From: Parerythrobacter_A sp963838735
Lineage (GTDB): Bacteria; Pseudomonadota; Alphaproteobacteria; Sphingomonadales; Sphingomonadaceae
Length of the DNA stretch: 64,000 bases
Assembly: GCA_963838735.1 (NCBI GenBank)
Contig: CAWISG010000002.1
Coordinates: 248,001-312,000, forward strand
Direction of reading: 5' to 3'
This document shows positions 38,926 through 47,838 of the stretch, piece by piece (position 1 is the first letter of the stretch; each line of letters opens with the position of its first letter). The notes beneath the pieces were generated by a model, which was not told the origin of the DNA, made no database searches, and was given only the letters and a program-made list of their open reading frames with translations. Made by a program: the position numbers and the translations under genes.

Positions 38926-39903
38926 ATGTCCAAGCGCCTGACCGTTCTTGCCACCGGCGGCACCATTGCCGGGATCGCCGGGTCCGCCACGGCGGCAGAC
39001 TATCGCGCCGGGCAGATCGGCATCGGCGATTATCTGGAACGGCTGTCGGCGCTGGGGCTGGATGCCGAACTGACCGGACACCAGGTCGCCAATATCGACA
39101 GCGCCGATATGGGGCACGATGTGTGGGCGGCACTGCACGCGGCGGCAATGCGCGCGCTCCACGATCAGGATTGCGACGGCGTGGTGGTTACGCATGGCAC
39201 CGATACGCTGGAGGAAACCGCCTTCCTGCTCGACCTGACCCTGCCTGCGCACAAGCCGGTGGTGGTGGTCGGCGCGATGCGGCCGGCCGATGCGGTCGGC
39301 TATGACGGCTTGCGCAATGTCGCCAACGCGGTGCGCGTCGCTGGCGATGCGGGTGCAAGCGAGCGCGGTGTGCTGGTGGTGATGGGCGACCGCGTGTTCG
39401 CCGCGCGCGACGTGCGCAAGGTGCGAACACGCGGTTCCGATGCGTTTCGCGGATTTCCGCGCGAATCGGTGGCGCTGGTTACGCCGTCCTCGCTCGACTG
39501 GTTCGGTGCGGCATGGCGACAGGACGGGGCGGCGCAATATGCTTTGCCCGACAATTGGCCGGACGTGCCGGTCGTCTATGTTCATGCTGCGCTGGAGGTC
39601 GGTGCGGTGCGTCGCCAGCTGGGTGACCAACCCGCCGGAGTCATCATCGCAGGGGCGGGCGAGGGAAATATGCCCGAACCGGTCCGAGCCGAACTGGTAG
39701 AGCTATGCGCGGGCAGGGTGCCGGTGGTACGCGCAAGCCGGGTGGAGCAGGCACTGGTCGATCGCGAACCGCAGGACGATACAAACGGCTTCGTCGCCGC
39801 CCGCGCGCTAACCCCCGCCAAGGCGCGGCTGCTGCTGCAGCTGCTGCTTGCGCAAGGCGTGCGGGATGCGGCGACGATCCAGACGGCGTTCGACGGACGC
39901 TAG
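38926..39903 (+). CDS. L-asparaginase
   Basis: Hydrolyses L-asparagine to aspartate and ammonia. Both active-site signatures of the bacterial type I/II asparaginase family are present: VLATGGTIAGIAG (nucleophile Thr) at residues 7-19 and VVTHGTDTLEETAF. 325 residues without an obvious leader (MSKRLTVLATGG starts directly), so probably cytosolic although closer in sequence to periplasmic type II enzymes. Convergent with the reductase gene at 39913 (nine bases). Confidence 0.92.
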   Translation: MSKRLTVLATGGTIAGIAGSATAADYRAGQIGIGDYLERLSALGLDAELTGHQVANIDSADMGHDVWAALHAAAMRALHDQDCDGVVVTHGTDTLEETAFLLDLTLPAHKPVVVVGAMRPADAVGYDGLRNVANAVRVAGDAGASERGVLVVMGDRVFAARDVRKVRTRGSDAFRGFPRESVALVTPSSLDWFGAAWRQDGAAQYALPDNWPDVPVVYVHAALEVGAVRRQLGDQPAGVIIAGAGEGNMPEPVRAELVELCAGRVPVVRASRVEQALVDREPQDDTNGFVAARALTPAKARLLLQLLLAQGVRDAATIQTAFDGR

Positions 39904-39912
39904 GATCGCCCT

Positions 39913-41019
39913 TTACGGCGTGACAAGATACTTCTCGCCGGTCTTCATCGCGCGATAATCCAGCGCAGCCTCCTTTTTCAGCATTCCCGCCAGCGTCACC
40001 TTTTCCTTGTAGGAACTGGCGAAGGTGGAAGTGATGCCCTTCAGCACCCGTGTCCGCATCCGTACCACGGTTTCCATGCCCGCCTTGGCGAGGAACGGGG
40101 TCAGCAGCCAGCCCGATACCGTCCAGTTCAGGCCGTAGCTGGGCGTCAGGATCGTAGGCGACAGGTCGAGGCGGCCGTAATTGTACATCTTCTTGTCCTG
40201 GTTCGAACCGTAGCGGCTGAACTCGTTCATCTTGGACGCGGCAACTTGCTCCATCGCCTTCAGGCTATGGTCGATGGAGCTGCCGCCGCCGATGGGGTCG
40301 AAGCCGAAATAGGCATCGGTCGCATCGATTGCGCCGCGCAGCTGCTTCATGAAATCATCATCGGATGAATTGACGATATGCTTCGCGCCGAGGCCTCTCA
40401 GCAAGTCGACATGCGCGTCCTTGCGCACCACATTGACCAGCGCGATGTCGTCTTCGGCGCAGATCTTAACGAGCATCTGCCCCAGATTGGAGGCGGCGGC
40501 GTTGTGCAGGATGGCGGACTGCCCCTCCGCCCTAGCGGTTTCCACGAAGCCCAGCGCGGTCATCGGATTGACGAAAGCGCTGGCCCCGTCCTCGCTCGAA
40601 ACATCGCCCAGTGGCAGGCACATCGCCGCCTCGGCAATCGCATACTCGCTGAACGCATTGCCCGGCACGCAGGCGACGCGCTGGCCCATCAGCTTTTGCG
40701 CCATCTCGCCGTCGCCCGCTGCGACTACCGTCCCCGCGCCTTCATTGCCGACCGGCAGGCGTTGGCCGTGGCGCCCCTTGCTGCCCGCATTGAACGGTTC
40801 GGGCATGTTGGCGACGATCTTGCCGTCGCTGTATTCGGCATTTTCTAGATCGGCGGCCCCGAACAGCAGCGCGAGATCGCTGGGGTTGATCGGCGCTGCT
40901 TCCATGCGGACCAGCACCTGATTGCCGGTGGGATCGGGGAACTCGGACGTCGCGACCTCGACGGTCAGCGTGCCGTCCTTGGCGAGGGTGGTGAAAATCT
41001 GCTGGCCGGTAATCGTCAT
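39913..41019 (-). CDS. Zinc-binding/quinone-type alcohol dehydrogenase family protein (MDR)
   Basis: Medium-chain reductase of 368 residues: ALLFGAADL in the GroES-like domain, VGNEGAGTVVAAGD, and an NAD(P) domain with AILHNAAASNLGQMLVKIC in place of the classical GxGxxG loop. The catalytic zinc ligands are absent, so it is more like a quinone oxidoreductase/trans-2-enoyl reductase type. Substrate unknown. ATG 41019 overlaps the truA stop (ATGA), so it lies at the end of the fmt-truA transcript. Confidence 0.83.
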   Translation of the reverse strand: MTITGQQIFTTLAKDGTLTVEVATSEFPDPTGNQVLVRMEAAPINPSDLALLFGAADLENAEYSDGKIVANMPEPFNAGSKGRHGQRLPVGNEGAGTVVAAGDGEMAQKLMGQRVACVPGNAFSEYAIAEAAMCLPLGDVSSEDGASAFVNPMTALGFVETARAEGQSAILHNAAASNLGQMLVKICAEDDIALVNVVRKDAHVDLLRGLGAKHIVNSSDDDFMKQLRGAIDATDAYFGFDPIGGGSSIDHSLKAMEQVAASKMNEFSRYGSNQDKKMYNYGRLDLSPTILTPSYGLNWTVSGWLLTPFLAKAGMETVVRMRTRVLKGITSTFASSYKEKVTLAGMLKKEAALDYRAMKTGEKYLVTP

Positions 41020-41777
41020 TGCGTCTTCTCCAGTTCGTCGGAATAGTTGGCGCGCACGAAATACAATCCGTGTGCGGGTGCATTGAGGCCTAGCGCCTGC
41101 CGGTCGCGCGCGGCAAGGGCTTGCGCCAATCGTTCGCCCGACCACCGGCCCATGCCGACCAGCGCAAGGCATCCGACCATCGAGCGGACCTGATGGTGCA
41201 GGAAACTGCGCGCCGCCGTCTCGATGACGATAGAAGCGCCTTCGCGCCGCACGGTCAACGTGTTGAGCGTGCGTACCGGGCTGTCGGCCTGGCAATGCGC
41301 GCTACGGAAAGTGGTGAAGTCGTGCCGTCCGACCAGCGCCTGCGCCGCGCCGTGCATGGCGTCGGCATCGAGCGGTTGCGGCACGCGCCAGGCGCGCATC
41401 GCCTCAACCGTCAGCGGCGCGCGGCGATTCGCGATACGGTATTCGTAGGCGCGCCCCGTGCAGGAAAAGCGCGCATGCCAGTCGTCCGGCACCCGTTCAC
41501 AAGCCAGCACCGCTACGGGATCGGGCCGAAGCCGCGCATTGAGCGCTTCCATCAAGCGGAACGGTTCCAATGTAGTGGCGAGGTCGAGATGGCTGCGCAT
41601 CCCCAGCGCATGCACACCGCTGTCGGTGCGCCCGGCGCTGTGCAGCGTTGCGTCCTGACCGGTAATAGCCAGCACCGCCGCCTCCACCGCGCCCTGAACG
41701 CTTGGCCCGTGCTTCTGGCGTTGCAGCCCCTGAAACGGCGTGCCGTCATATTCCAGTGTGAGCGCGAAGCGGGTCAA
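41016..41777 (-). CDS. truA: tRNA pseudouridine(38-40) synthase
   Basis: Makes pseudouridine at positions 38-40 of the anticodon stem. The TruA catalytic motif SAGRTDSGVHALG (nucleophile Asp) is at residues about 45-57, with ALNARLRPDPVAVL, DWHARFSCTGRAYEYRI and SFLHHQVRSMVGCLALVG behind it. 253 residues, normal. Overlaps fmt and the reductase gene by four bases each. Confidence 0.95.
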   Translation of the reverse strand: MTRFALTLEYDGTPFQGLQRQKHGPSVQGAVEAAVLAITGQDATLHSAGRTDSGVHALGMRSHLDLATTLEPFRLMEALNARLRPDPVAVLACERVPDDWHARFSCTGRAYEYRIANRRAPLTVEAMRAWRVPQPLDADAMHGAAQALVGRHDFTTFRSAHCQADSPVRTLNTLTVRREGASIVIETAARSFLHHQVRSMVGCLALVGMGRWSGERLAQALAARDRQALGLNAPAHGLYFVRANYSDELEKTQ

Positions 41778-42679
41778 GCGAGCGTGGTGCCCGCCGCAAT
41801 CGGGTTGCCGCGCAGGAAATCGGCGCGCGACATGGCCGGCTTGCCTGCGCGTTGCAGCATGACGGGGCGCAGGGCACCCTTGCCGCAGGCTATGGTGAGG
41901 CCGTCGTCCAGCACTTCACCCGGCGCGCCCGACCCGTCCGCGCGTTCGGCACGCAGCACCTTGACCCGCATCCCGTTACTGTCGAACCACGCGCCAGGGA
42001 AAGGCGACAGGCCGTGGATATGCCGCACCAGCGCCTCCGCGCTGCGCGACCAGTCGATGGGCGCTTCGGCCTTGTCTATCTTGGGGGCATGAGTCGCTTC
42101 CGCATCGTCCTGCGGGACCGGCACGTGGATCGCGAGATCGCGCAGCGTGCCGCTCATCAGTCGCGCGCCCAGATGCGCCAATTCGTCCGTCAATTCGCCC
42201 GTAGTCCTGTCGCCAATGGGCGCGCGGGCGGTGGCGAGCATCGGGCCGGTATCCAGCCCCGCTTCCATTTGCATGATGGTTACGCCAGTGCCCGCATCGC
42301 CCGCCATGATCGCGCGGTGGATCGGTGCCGCCCCGCGCCAGCGTGGCAGGATGGAGGCGTGAACATTGAGGCAGCCATGTTCGGGTATGTCGAGGATCGC
42401 TTGCGGCAAAATCATGCCATAAGCCGCCACCACCGCGATATCGGCCCCGTGTCCGGCGAACTGCTCCTGCGCTTCGGCGCATTTCAGCGACGTCGGTGTG
42501 AAGATTGGAAAGCCGAGCCCCTCCGCCGCGCGCTGCACCGGCGAGGGTTGCGGCTTCTTGCCCCGGCCCGCCGGGCGCGGCGGCTGGGTATAGACCGCCA
42601 CGATGGTGTGCGCGGCGGCCTCCAGCGCGCGCAGCGTCGGCACGGCAAACTCGGGCGTACCCATGAAAATGATTTTCAA
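41774..42679 (-). CDS. fmt: Methionyl-tRNA formyltransferase
   Basis: Formylates initiator Met-tRNA. Motifs: IIFMGTPEFAVPTL, AAYGMILPQAILD, CLNVHASILPRWRGAAPIHRAI (catalytic HxSLLP-type) and the C-terminal OB domain. The start is most likely TTG at 42679, preceded by CGGAG; a GTG at 42697 would give six more residues but lies in the repeat arm. 301 residues. With def and recR on the other side of the divergent intergenic region, peptide start processing genes are clustered. Confidence 0.92.
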   Translation of the reverse strand: MKIIFMGTPEFAVPTLRALEAAAHTIVAVYTQPPRPAGRGKKPQPSPVQRAAEGLGFPIFTPTSLKCAEAQEQFAGHGADIAVVAAYGMILPQAILDIPEHGCLNVHASILPRWRGAAPIHRAIMAGDAGTGVTIMQMEAGLDTGPMLATARAPIGDRTTGELTDELAHLGARLMSGTLRDLAIHVPVPQDDAEATHAPKIDKAEAPIDWSRSAEALVRHIHGLSPFPGAWFDSNGMRVKVLRAERADGSGAPGEVLDDGLTIACGKGALRPVMLQRAGKPAMSRADFLRGNPIAAGTTLA

Positions 42680-42687
42680 ATCTGCAA

Positions 42688-42822
42688 CTCCGTTCACCCT
42701 GAGCTTGTCGAAGGGTCGCTATTCTCGTTGGTGCGGCGGTAGAAGAAAGAACGGTCCTTCGACAAGCTCCGGACGAATGGAGGGGGAAATGCGCACCCCT
42801 TCGACAAGCGGCTCCCGACACC
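42688..42822. repeat. Degenerate palindromic repeats between fmt and recR
   Basis: CACCCTGAGCTTGTCGAAGG (42695-42714) and an imperfect inverse copy CCTTCGACAAGCTCCGGACG (42756-42775), followed by another right-hand half CCCCTTCGACAAGCGG at 42796-42811. Same family as 26029-26120. They fill the gap between divergent genes, where the fmt and recR promoters must also lie. Confidence 0.85.
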
Positions 42823-42834
42823 ATATGATGACTT

Positions 42835-43432
42835 ATGGCTTCCACCGAAATCGAAACGCTGGCCGCATCGCTGGCGCGCCTGCCCGGGCTTGGCCCGCGT
42901 TCGGCGCGGCGCGCGGTGCTGTGGCTGGTAAAACGGCGCGAAACCGCGCTGGGCGAATTGCTCGATGCGCTGGGCGAAGTGCGCGACAGGCTGGTCGAAT
43001 GCGAGCACGTGCGGCAATGTCGATACGCAGAACCCGTGCGGCATCTGCGCCGACCCCAAGCGCGATACGAAATCACTGTGCGTGGTGGAAGATGTGGCGG
43101 ACCTGTGGGCGCTGGACCGCGCGCGGCTGTTCGCGGGCACGTATCACGTGCTGGGCGGGCGGCTGTCGGCAATGGACGGCGTGCGGCCCGAAGACCTCAA
43201 CCTTGCCTCGCTGTTTGCGCGGATCGAAGGGGGCGGGGTCGAAGAGGTTGTGCTGGCCATGAACGCCACGCTGGAGGGGCAGACCACCAGCCACTACATC
43301 GCCGAACGGCTGGAAAATGCAGCCGTGCGCATCACGCAACTGGCCCACGGCCTGCCGGTCGGCGGAGAGCTGGATTATCTCGACGAGGGTACTCTGGCGC
43401 AGGCGTTGCGCGCGCGGCGTCCGGTGGGGTAG
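42835..43432 (+). pseudogene. recR: Recombination mediator RecR, frameshifted in this sequence
   Basis: Zinc-finger and Toprim protein of the RecFOR gap-repair pathway. N-terminal frame: LPGLGPRSARRAVLWLV (HhH) up to LVECEHV; the zinc finger then reads correctly only one base out of phase (TCGNVDTQNPCGICAD), and that frame continues through Toprim (LCVVEDVADLWAL) to the stop at 43432. Removing one base, probably g43009 in CACGTGCGG, restores VECEHCGNVDTQ, the expected C4 finger. Length 3n+1. Essential features are otherwise intact, so an error in the sequence is likely. Confidence 0.92.
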
Positions 43433-43615
43433 GCACAATACGTTCTCGTGACGTGAAAGGGACTTTAGTACCTTCAGATATTTGCCAGAAGGGATCAACA
43501 TCAGCTCCGAGTTCTGGAGCGTCCAATAAGCCATCGTGCACCAGCATGACGAACGAGTCTTTTGAACAACTCACAGACAACCGTTCGGTGGAGCGCTAAA
43601 TCCTAAGTCTTCGCC

Positions 43616-44185
43616 ATGGCTATCCGTGAAATTCTCGAAGTGCCGGACCCCCGGCTCAAGACCGTGTCCGAACCCGTCACCGCGTTCGACGACGACCTGA
43701 AAACGCTCGTCGCCGATATGTTCGATACGATGTACGACGCCCCCGGCATCGGGCTGGCCGCGATACAGGTCGGCGTGCCGCAGCGCGTGTTGGTAATCGA
43801 CCTTCAGGAACCGGACGAGGACGCCGAGCCGGTCGAATGTACCGAACATGGCGGAGAGGCCCACACGCACCAGCCGATCAAGAACGACCCGCGCGTGTTC
43901 GTGAACCCAGAGATCCTAGACCCGTCCGAAGAAATCGGCACGTATCAGGAAGGATGCCTGTCGGTGCCTGAAATCTACGCCGATGTAGACCGGCCCGTTA
44001 CCTGCCGTGTACGGTATCAGGATGTCGAAGGCGCTACCCATGAGGAAGCGCTCGATGGGTTGCTGGCCACCTGTCTGCAACACGAAATGGACCACCTCGA
44101 AGGGGTGTTATTCATCGATCACCTAAGTCGTTTGAAACGACAGATGGCCTTGAAAAAGCTGACAAAATTGCGTCGGGCCGCGTAG
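43616..44185 (+). CDS. def: Peptide deformylase
   Basis: Fe/Zn metalloenzyme removing the N-formyl group from nascent proteins. All three motifs are present: GIGLAAIQVG (44-53), EGCLSVP (112-118) and HEMDH in QHEMDHLEG (156-160). An acidic/His-rich insert (residues about 66-86) precedes motif 2, longer than in E. coli but common in alphaproteobacteria. 189 residues. Preceded by a 183-base gap after recR in which no gene is seen. Confidence 0.96.
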   Translation: MAIREILEVPDPRLKTVSEPVTAFDDDLKTLVADMFDTMYDAPGIGLAAIQVGVPQRVLVIDLQEPDEDAEPVECTEHGGEAHTHQPIKNDPRVFVNPEILDPSEEIGTYQEGCLSVPEIYADVDRPVTCRVRYQDVEGATHEEALDGLLATCLQHEMDHLEGVLFIDHLSRLKRQMALKKLTKLRRAA

Positions 44186-44283
44186 ATTTGTGATCGCTGG
44201 GAGCAAGCGGAGGACGAAAGTCCGAAGCGCACCTGATAAAAACGCCTAAACGTTCCTCAATGTCCGCGACCGGGAACGGGGCG

Positions 44284-44682
44284 TCAGTGCCCCAACCCCT
44301 GCACTGCCTTTTTCACATCCTCGATCACTTCGCGGCACATCGTCGCGCAGCGGGTGCAATGCGGATCGTCGTGCTTCTCGCAATGCTCGAGGCATTGTTC
44401 GCACGCTATGATTGTGGCCGCACCAACCGCCTTGATCGTGGCGACATTGCCGCCTGTGCGTCGGCTGGCGACACGATAAAACGCGGTGCAGGCATCGCTC
44501 GCGTCGAGGCAGCGGCGAATGCATTCGGCACGGTCCTTCGCATCGGGTTCGGCAAGACAGGCATCGGCGCAACTGTTCATGATCGCGGCGCCATACATTG
44601 CATGCTTCACCGCTTCGCCGAGCTGCTCGTTGTAGTCGTCACCGACGGCGGGGTGGTCCTGGATCATTTCCTTGATCGACAT
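44284..44682 (-). CDS. Cys-rich four-helix protein (copper-storage protein-like)
   Basis: 132-residue protein with eleven cysteines, C38, C42, C54, C58, C65, C94, C97, C101, C109, C112 and C116, mostly spaced CxxC or CxxxC along helices, as in the DUF326/Csp family of four-helix-bundle copper storage proteins, where the cysteines line the core and bind many Cu(I). No leader, so a cytosolic Csp3-like protein is likely. ATG 44682 follows AGAGGAG. It is divergent from rmuC, the two genes being 107 bases apart. Ferredoxin-like use of the cysteines is less likely because there is no CxxCxxC cluster. Confidence 0.8.
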   Translation of the reverse strand: MSIKEMIQDHPAVGDDYNEQLGEAVKHAMYGAAIMNSCADACLAEPDAKDRAECIRRCLDASDACTAFYRVASRRTGGNVATIKAVGAATIIACEQCLEHCEKHDDPHCTRCATMCREVIEDVKKAVQGLGH

Positions 44683-44789
44683 GGTATTTTCTCCTCTGTT
44701 CGCAGCCAAAGCGAGCGGGGCGGGGGATAGGTTCCGAAATGGTGACAACACGGCTTGGCCCGCCATCGGGTTCCGGCTATGTTCCGGCT

Positions 44790-46295
44790 ATGGATATACC
44801 CGCATGGATCGTCGGTCTGATCGGCATCGCGCTGGGCCTGTTGCTCGGCTGGTTCGCCGGATCGCGCCCGGTTGCCGACTTGAAGGCACGGTTCGATGCG
44901 CGCGATGGCGAGGCGCGGGAGCTGGACGCGAAATATCTACGCGCCTTTGCCGATCTGGAGGCCGCGAGGGAGAAGGCCGCGCGGGTTGACGGGCTGGAGG
45001 TGCAACTGCGTGATACCCGCGCCTCGCAAGACGCGGCGCTCGACGGTTTGCGACGCGAAAAGGCCGATCTTGCGTCGCGGCTTGATACGCTGAAAAGCGG
45101 GACAGCGGCGCGGGAAAAAGCGATGGACGACCGTTATGCCGAACGGGAAAAGCATTTCGAACGTGAGCTCGCGCGATTGGTCGATGCAGAGGAAAAACTG
45201 CAGGCGAAGTTCAACGAGATTGGGGAGAAGATGCTGGCGGGGGCCAATGCGAAATTCCTCGAAGGGGCGGGCGCGCATCTCGCCAACCTCAACAGGGAAA
45301 GCTTGGCCGAGTTGGAGAAAAAGGCGGGTCCGATCAGCAAGACCTTGGACGACTATCGCAAACGCGTCGAGGAGTTAGAGAAGGGCCGCAGCGAGGCTTG
45401 GCATCAGTTGCAAGGCGTGATCGGCGAAGTGAAGGCAGGCCAGCGCGAGGTTATCGACGGGGCTAACCGTATCACCACCACTTTGCAGGGCGCCACCAAA
45501 GCACGCGGTGATTGGGGCGAATTGCAGTTTGAAAACTTACTTGCACGGTGCAATTTGACCGACCACACTGATTTCCGGCGGGAGGTCAATGTAAAAGATG
45601 CCGATGGCAACGATCTGCGTCCCGATGCCATTATAAACATTCCCGGCGGCCGAAAATTGGTCGTAGATGTGAAGAACGTTTTCAACACCTACAAGGAAGC
45701 GAACGAGGCGGAAACTGAAGAACAGCGCAGTGTGCTGCTAGCGAAACACGCGAGCGAGCTACGCGGTCACGTAAAGGCGCTGTCGGCCCGGCGTTATCAG
45801 GACCATGTTGATGGATCAGCGGATTTTGTGGTCCTGTTCGTACCCGGTGAGCATGTGTTGTATGCAGCACTGACACAAAGCGATGATTTGCTCGACTTCG
45901 CGTTGCGTCACAATGTCGTCCTGTCATCGCCCCTCAACTTTATGTCGATCGCCATGACCGTAGCAACCGTATGGCGACAGGCGGGGGTCCAAGCGGATGC
46001 TGACGAAATTGCGAAACTCGGCAAGGAGCTGTACGACCGGCTTGGTGTAGTGGCGCGACATATGGGCAATCTCCGGCGCGATCTAGGTAAGGCGAACGGC
46101 AGCTTCGATGCGCTCGTCGGCTCATTCGACACCAATCTGCGCCGGACCGGTGAGCGGTTCGAGAAACTCAACATCGACACTTCAGCCAAGGAGTTGACCG
46201 AGGCTCTGCCGCTCAATTCGCAGCCGCGTAGATTATCGAATTTCGACGAGGGAGACGAACCAGCACCTCAATCCAGCGTCGCCAGCACTTCATAG
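44790..46295 (+). CDS. rmuC: DNA recombination protein RmuC
   Basis: Membrane-anchored coiled-coil protein with a nuclease-like domain; in E. coli it limits inversions at short inverted repeats. An N-terminal helix (PAWIVGLIGIALGLLLGWFAG), a coiled coil to about residue 250 (many Arg/Glu/Lys heptads), then the RmuC domain with RGDWGELQFENLL, NIPGGRKLVVDVKN, FVVLFVPGEHVLYAAL. 501 residues. The ATG at 44790 is used; an in-frame ATG at 44739 would overlap the divergent copper protein upstream region. The 3' end overlaps the convergent rRNA methyltransferase gene by 28 bases. Confidence 0.93.
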   Translation: MDIPAWIVGLIGIALGLLLGWFAGSRPVADLKARFDARDGEARELDAKYLRAFADLEAAREKAARVDGLEVQLRDTRASQDAALDGLRREKADLASRLDTLKSGTAAREKAMDDRYAEREKHFERELARLVDAEEKLQAKFNEIGEKMLAGANAKFLEGAGAHLANLNRESLAELEKKAGPISKTLDDYRKRVEELEKGRSEAWHQLQGVIGEVKAGQREVIDGANRITTTLQGATKARGDWGELQFENLLARCNLTDHTDFRREVNVKDADGNDLRPDAIINIPGGRKLVVDVKNVFNTYKEANEAETEEQRSVLLAKHASELRGHVKALSARRYQDHVDGSADFVVLFVPGEHVLYAALTQSDDLLDFALRHNVVLSSPLNFMSIAMTVATVWRQAGVQADADEIAKLGKELYDRLGVVARHMGNLRRDLGKANGSFDALVGSFDTNLRRTGERFEKLNIDTSAKELTEALPLNSQPRRLSNFDEGDEPAPQSSVASTS

Positions 46296-47083
46296 GCCAG
46301 CACACCCGCCGCCATCGCGGCGTTAAGGCTGTCGGCGCGCCCGCGCATCGGCATGGTGACGCGCAGGTCGCACGCGGTTTCGTAGGCTTCGGGCAAGCCT
46401 TGCGATTCGTTGCCGACCATGACGAAGCACGGCTCACGATAGGGCGCGCCGCGATAGGGCACCGCGTCGCGCAAGCTCGCGGCGACGAGTTGCCCGTCGC
46501 CCGCCCGCAGCCATGCGAGGAAATCGGCCCACCGTGCCTGCGCAAGCGATTGCGTGAAAATCGCGCCCATGCTCGCACGTACAGCCTCGACCCCGAACGG
46601 GTCGGTGCAATCGTCGATCAGGATCAGCCCGCCCGCGCCGACTGCGTCCGCCGTGCGCAGCATGGTGCCCAAATTGCCCGGGTCGCGCAGCGCCTGCGCC
46701 ACCAGCCAGATCGGCGCGGCATTGCGGTCGATCCGGTCCAGCGCAGTGTCGAGTTCGGCAAAGGCCCCGGCGACGACTTGCGGGTTCGCCTTGCCGGTGA
46801 TCTTCGCAAGAATGTCGGGCGTCGTTTCGATCACCGTTCCGCATGCAACATGCACATCGCGTTCCAGCGCGGCGACCAGGGGATGCGGATCGCGTCCCGC
46901 CGCCATTACCAGCATTTGCGGCACATGGCCGCATTCGCGCGCATCGGTTAGCAGGCGCAGCCCCTCGGCCAGAAACAGGCCTTCGCGCCGCCGGTGTTTC
47001 TTGTCACGCAGGCTGCGCAGCCGCTTGACCACCGGGTTGGAAAATCCAGTGATGGTGTGCCGCTCACCGGCGAGGTCCGGCAC
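46268..47083 (-). CDS. TrmH-family RNA methyltransferase
   Basis: SpoU/TrmH (SPOUT) 2'-O-methyltransferase, 271 residues. N-terminal substrate domain starts ITGFSNPVVKRLRSLRDKKHR and EGLFLAEGLRLL; the SPOUT knot contains WLVAQALRDPGNLGTMLRTADA, FVMVGNESQGLP and MPMRGRADSLNAAMAAGVL. The target nucleotide is unknown. Start GTG 47083 sits five bases after GAGGAG at the end of ptsH; GTG 47089 is an alternative. Last gene of the ChvGI/PTS run. Confidence 0.88.
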   Translation of the reverse strand: MPDLAGERHTITGFSNPVVKRLRSLRDKKHRRREGLFLAEGLRLLTDARECGHVPQMLVMAAGRDPHPLVAALERDVHVACGTVIETTPDILAKITGKANPQVVAGAFAELDTALDRIDRNAAPIWLVAQALRDPGNLGTMLRTADAVGAGGLILIDDCTDPFGVEAVRASMGAIFTQSLAQARWADFLAWLRAGDGQLVAASLRDAVPYRGAPYREPCFVMVGNESQGLPEAYETACDLRVTMPMRGRADSLNAAMAAGVLAYEVLATLD

Positions 47084-47085
47084 AC

Positions 47086-47364
47086 TCACTCCTCGCCGAA
47101 CCCGTTCTCGATTAGCGCCGCCAGCTGGTCCATCACCGGCGCGGCATCGTCTCCGCCAACGATCAGCTCGACCACATCGCCCTTCGCCGCGCCCAGCATC
47201 ATCAGGTCGAGGATCGACCCGCCCGCCGCGCTGTTGCCGCCTTTCGCGACACGCACCGAAACGGTTTGGGGCGATGCGCTGACCGCTTCGACAAACCGCG
47301 CGCTGGCCCGCGCATGCAGCCCGCGCTGGTTCACGATTGTGAGTGTTTTGCGCAGTTCGCTCAT
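47086..47364 (-). CDS. ptsH: HPr phosphocarrier protein
   Basis: Small phosphotransferase protein of the nitrogen/regulatory PTS. The phosphoacceptor histidine is H17 in GLHARASARF, and the regulatory serine site is seen in SILDLMMLGAA. 92 residues. It overlaps the EIIA gene by four bases (ATGA). HprK just upstream in the run would phosphorylate the serine. Alphaproteobacterial HPr of this kind controls rather than transports. Confidence 0.95.
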   Translation of the reverse strand: MSELRKTLTIVNQRGLHARASARFVEAVSASPQTVSVRVAKGGNSAAGGSILDLMMLGAAKGDVVELIVGGDDAAPVMDQLAALIENGFGEE

Positions 47365-47798
47365 CGCGTTGCCGCCACCTCGCCGTTCGACGTGCCGTCG
47401 CCATCTCCGAGCAGCGCCGACGCCACCGTGATGTAGTTCTTTCCCGCCTCGCAGGCAGCCTTCACCGCATCGGACACGGACATGCTTTTGCGCGCACCTG
47501 CCAGCCTGATCAGCATGGGCAGATTGATGCCGGCGACGACCTCTACCCGGCCCGGTTCGAGCAGGGATATGGCAAGGTTGGACGGGGTACCGCCGAACAG
47601 GTCGGTCAGAATTACCGCGCCGTCGCCGCTATCAACGATGGCGACAGCACTGGCGATGTCCTCGCGCCGGACTTCCATGTCGTCCTGCGGGCCGATGCAG
47701 ACTGTCGCCAGTGCCTCCTGCGGGCCGACCACATGCTCCAGCGCGGCGACGAACTCGCCAGCAAGATTGCCATGCGTCACGATGACCGCGCCGATCAC
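47361..47798 (-). CDS. PTS EIIA component, mannose/fructose type
   Basis: EIIA-man fold protein with the phosphorylated histidine H9 in IGAVIVTHGNLAGEF and LTDLFGGTPSNLA, 145 residues. In alphaproteobacteria it acts with HPr, without a sugar permease, as a regulatory domain. The GTG at 47798 is the only sensible start (VIGAVIVTHG). It sits between rapZ and ptsH, as in many related genomes. Confidence 0.88.
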   Translation of the reverse strand: MIGAVIVTHGNLAGEFVAALEHVVGPQEALATVCIGPQDDMEVRREDIASAVAIVDSGDGAVILTDLFGGTPSNLAISLLEPGRVEVVAGINLPMLIRLAGARKSMSVSDAVKAACEAGKNYITVASALLGDGDGTSNGEVAATR

Positions 47799-47838
47799 CG
47801 GTGCAGCCCTTGCTTGTGCGGAAAGGCAGCAAGTGAAA

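Noticed and set aside
44212..44223. GGAC-GAAA-GTCC hairpin after def as a structured RNA (RNase P-like)
   Set aside because: Only a four-base stem with a tetraloop; no wider RNase P or other consensus can be traced.
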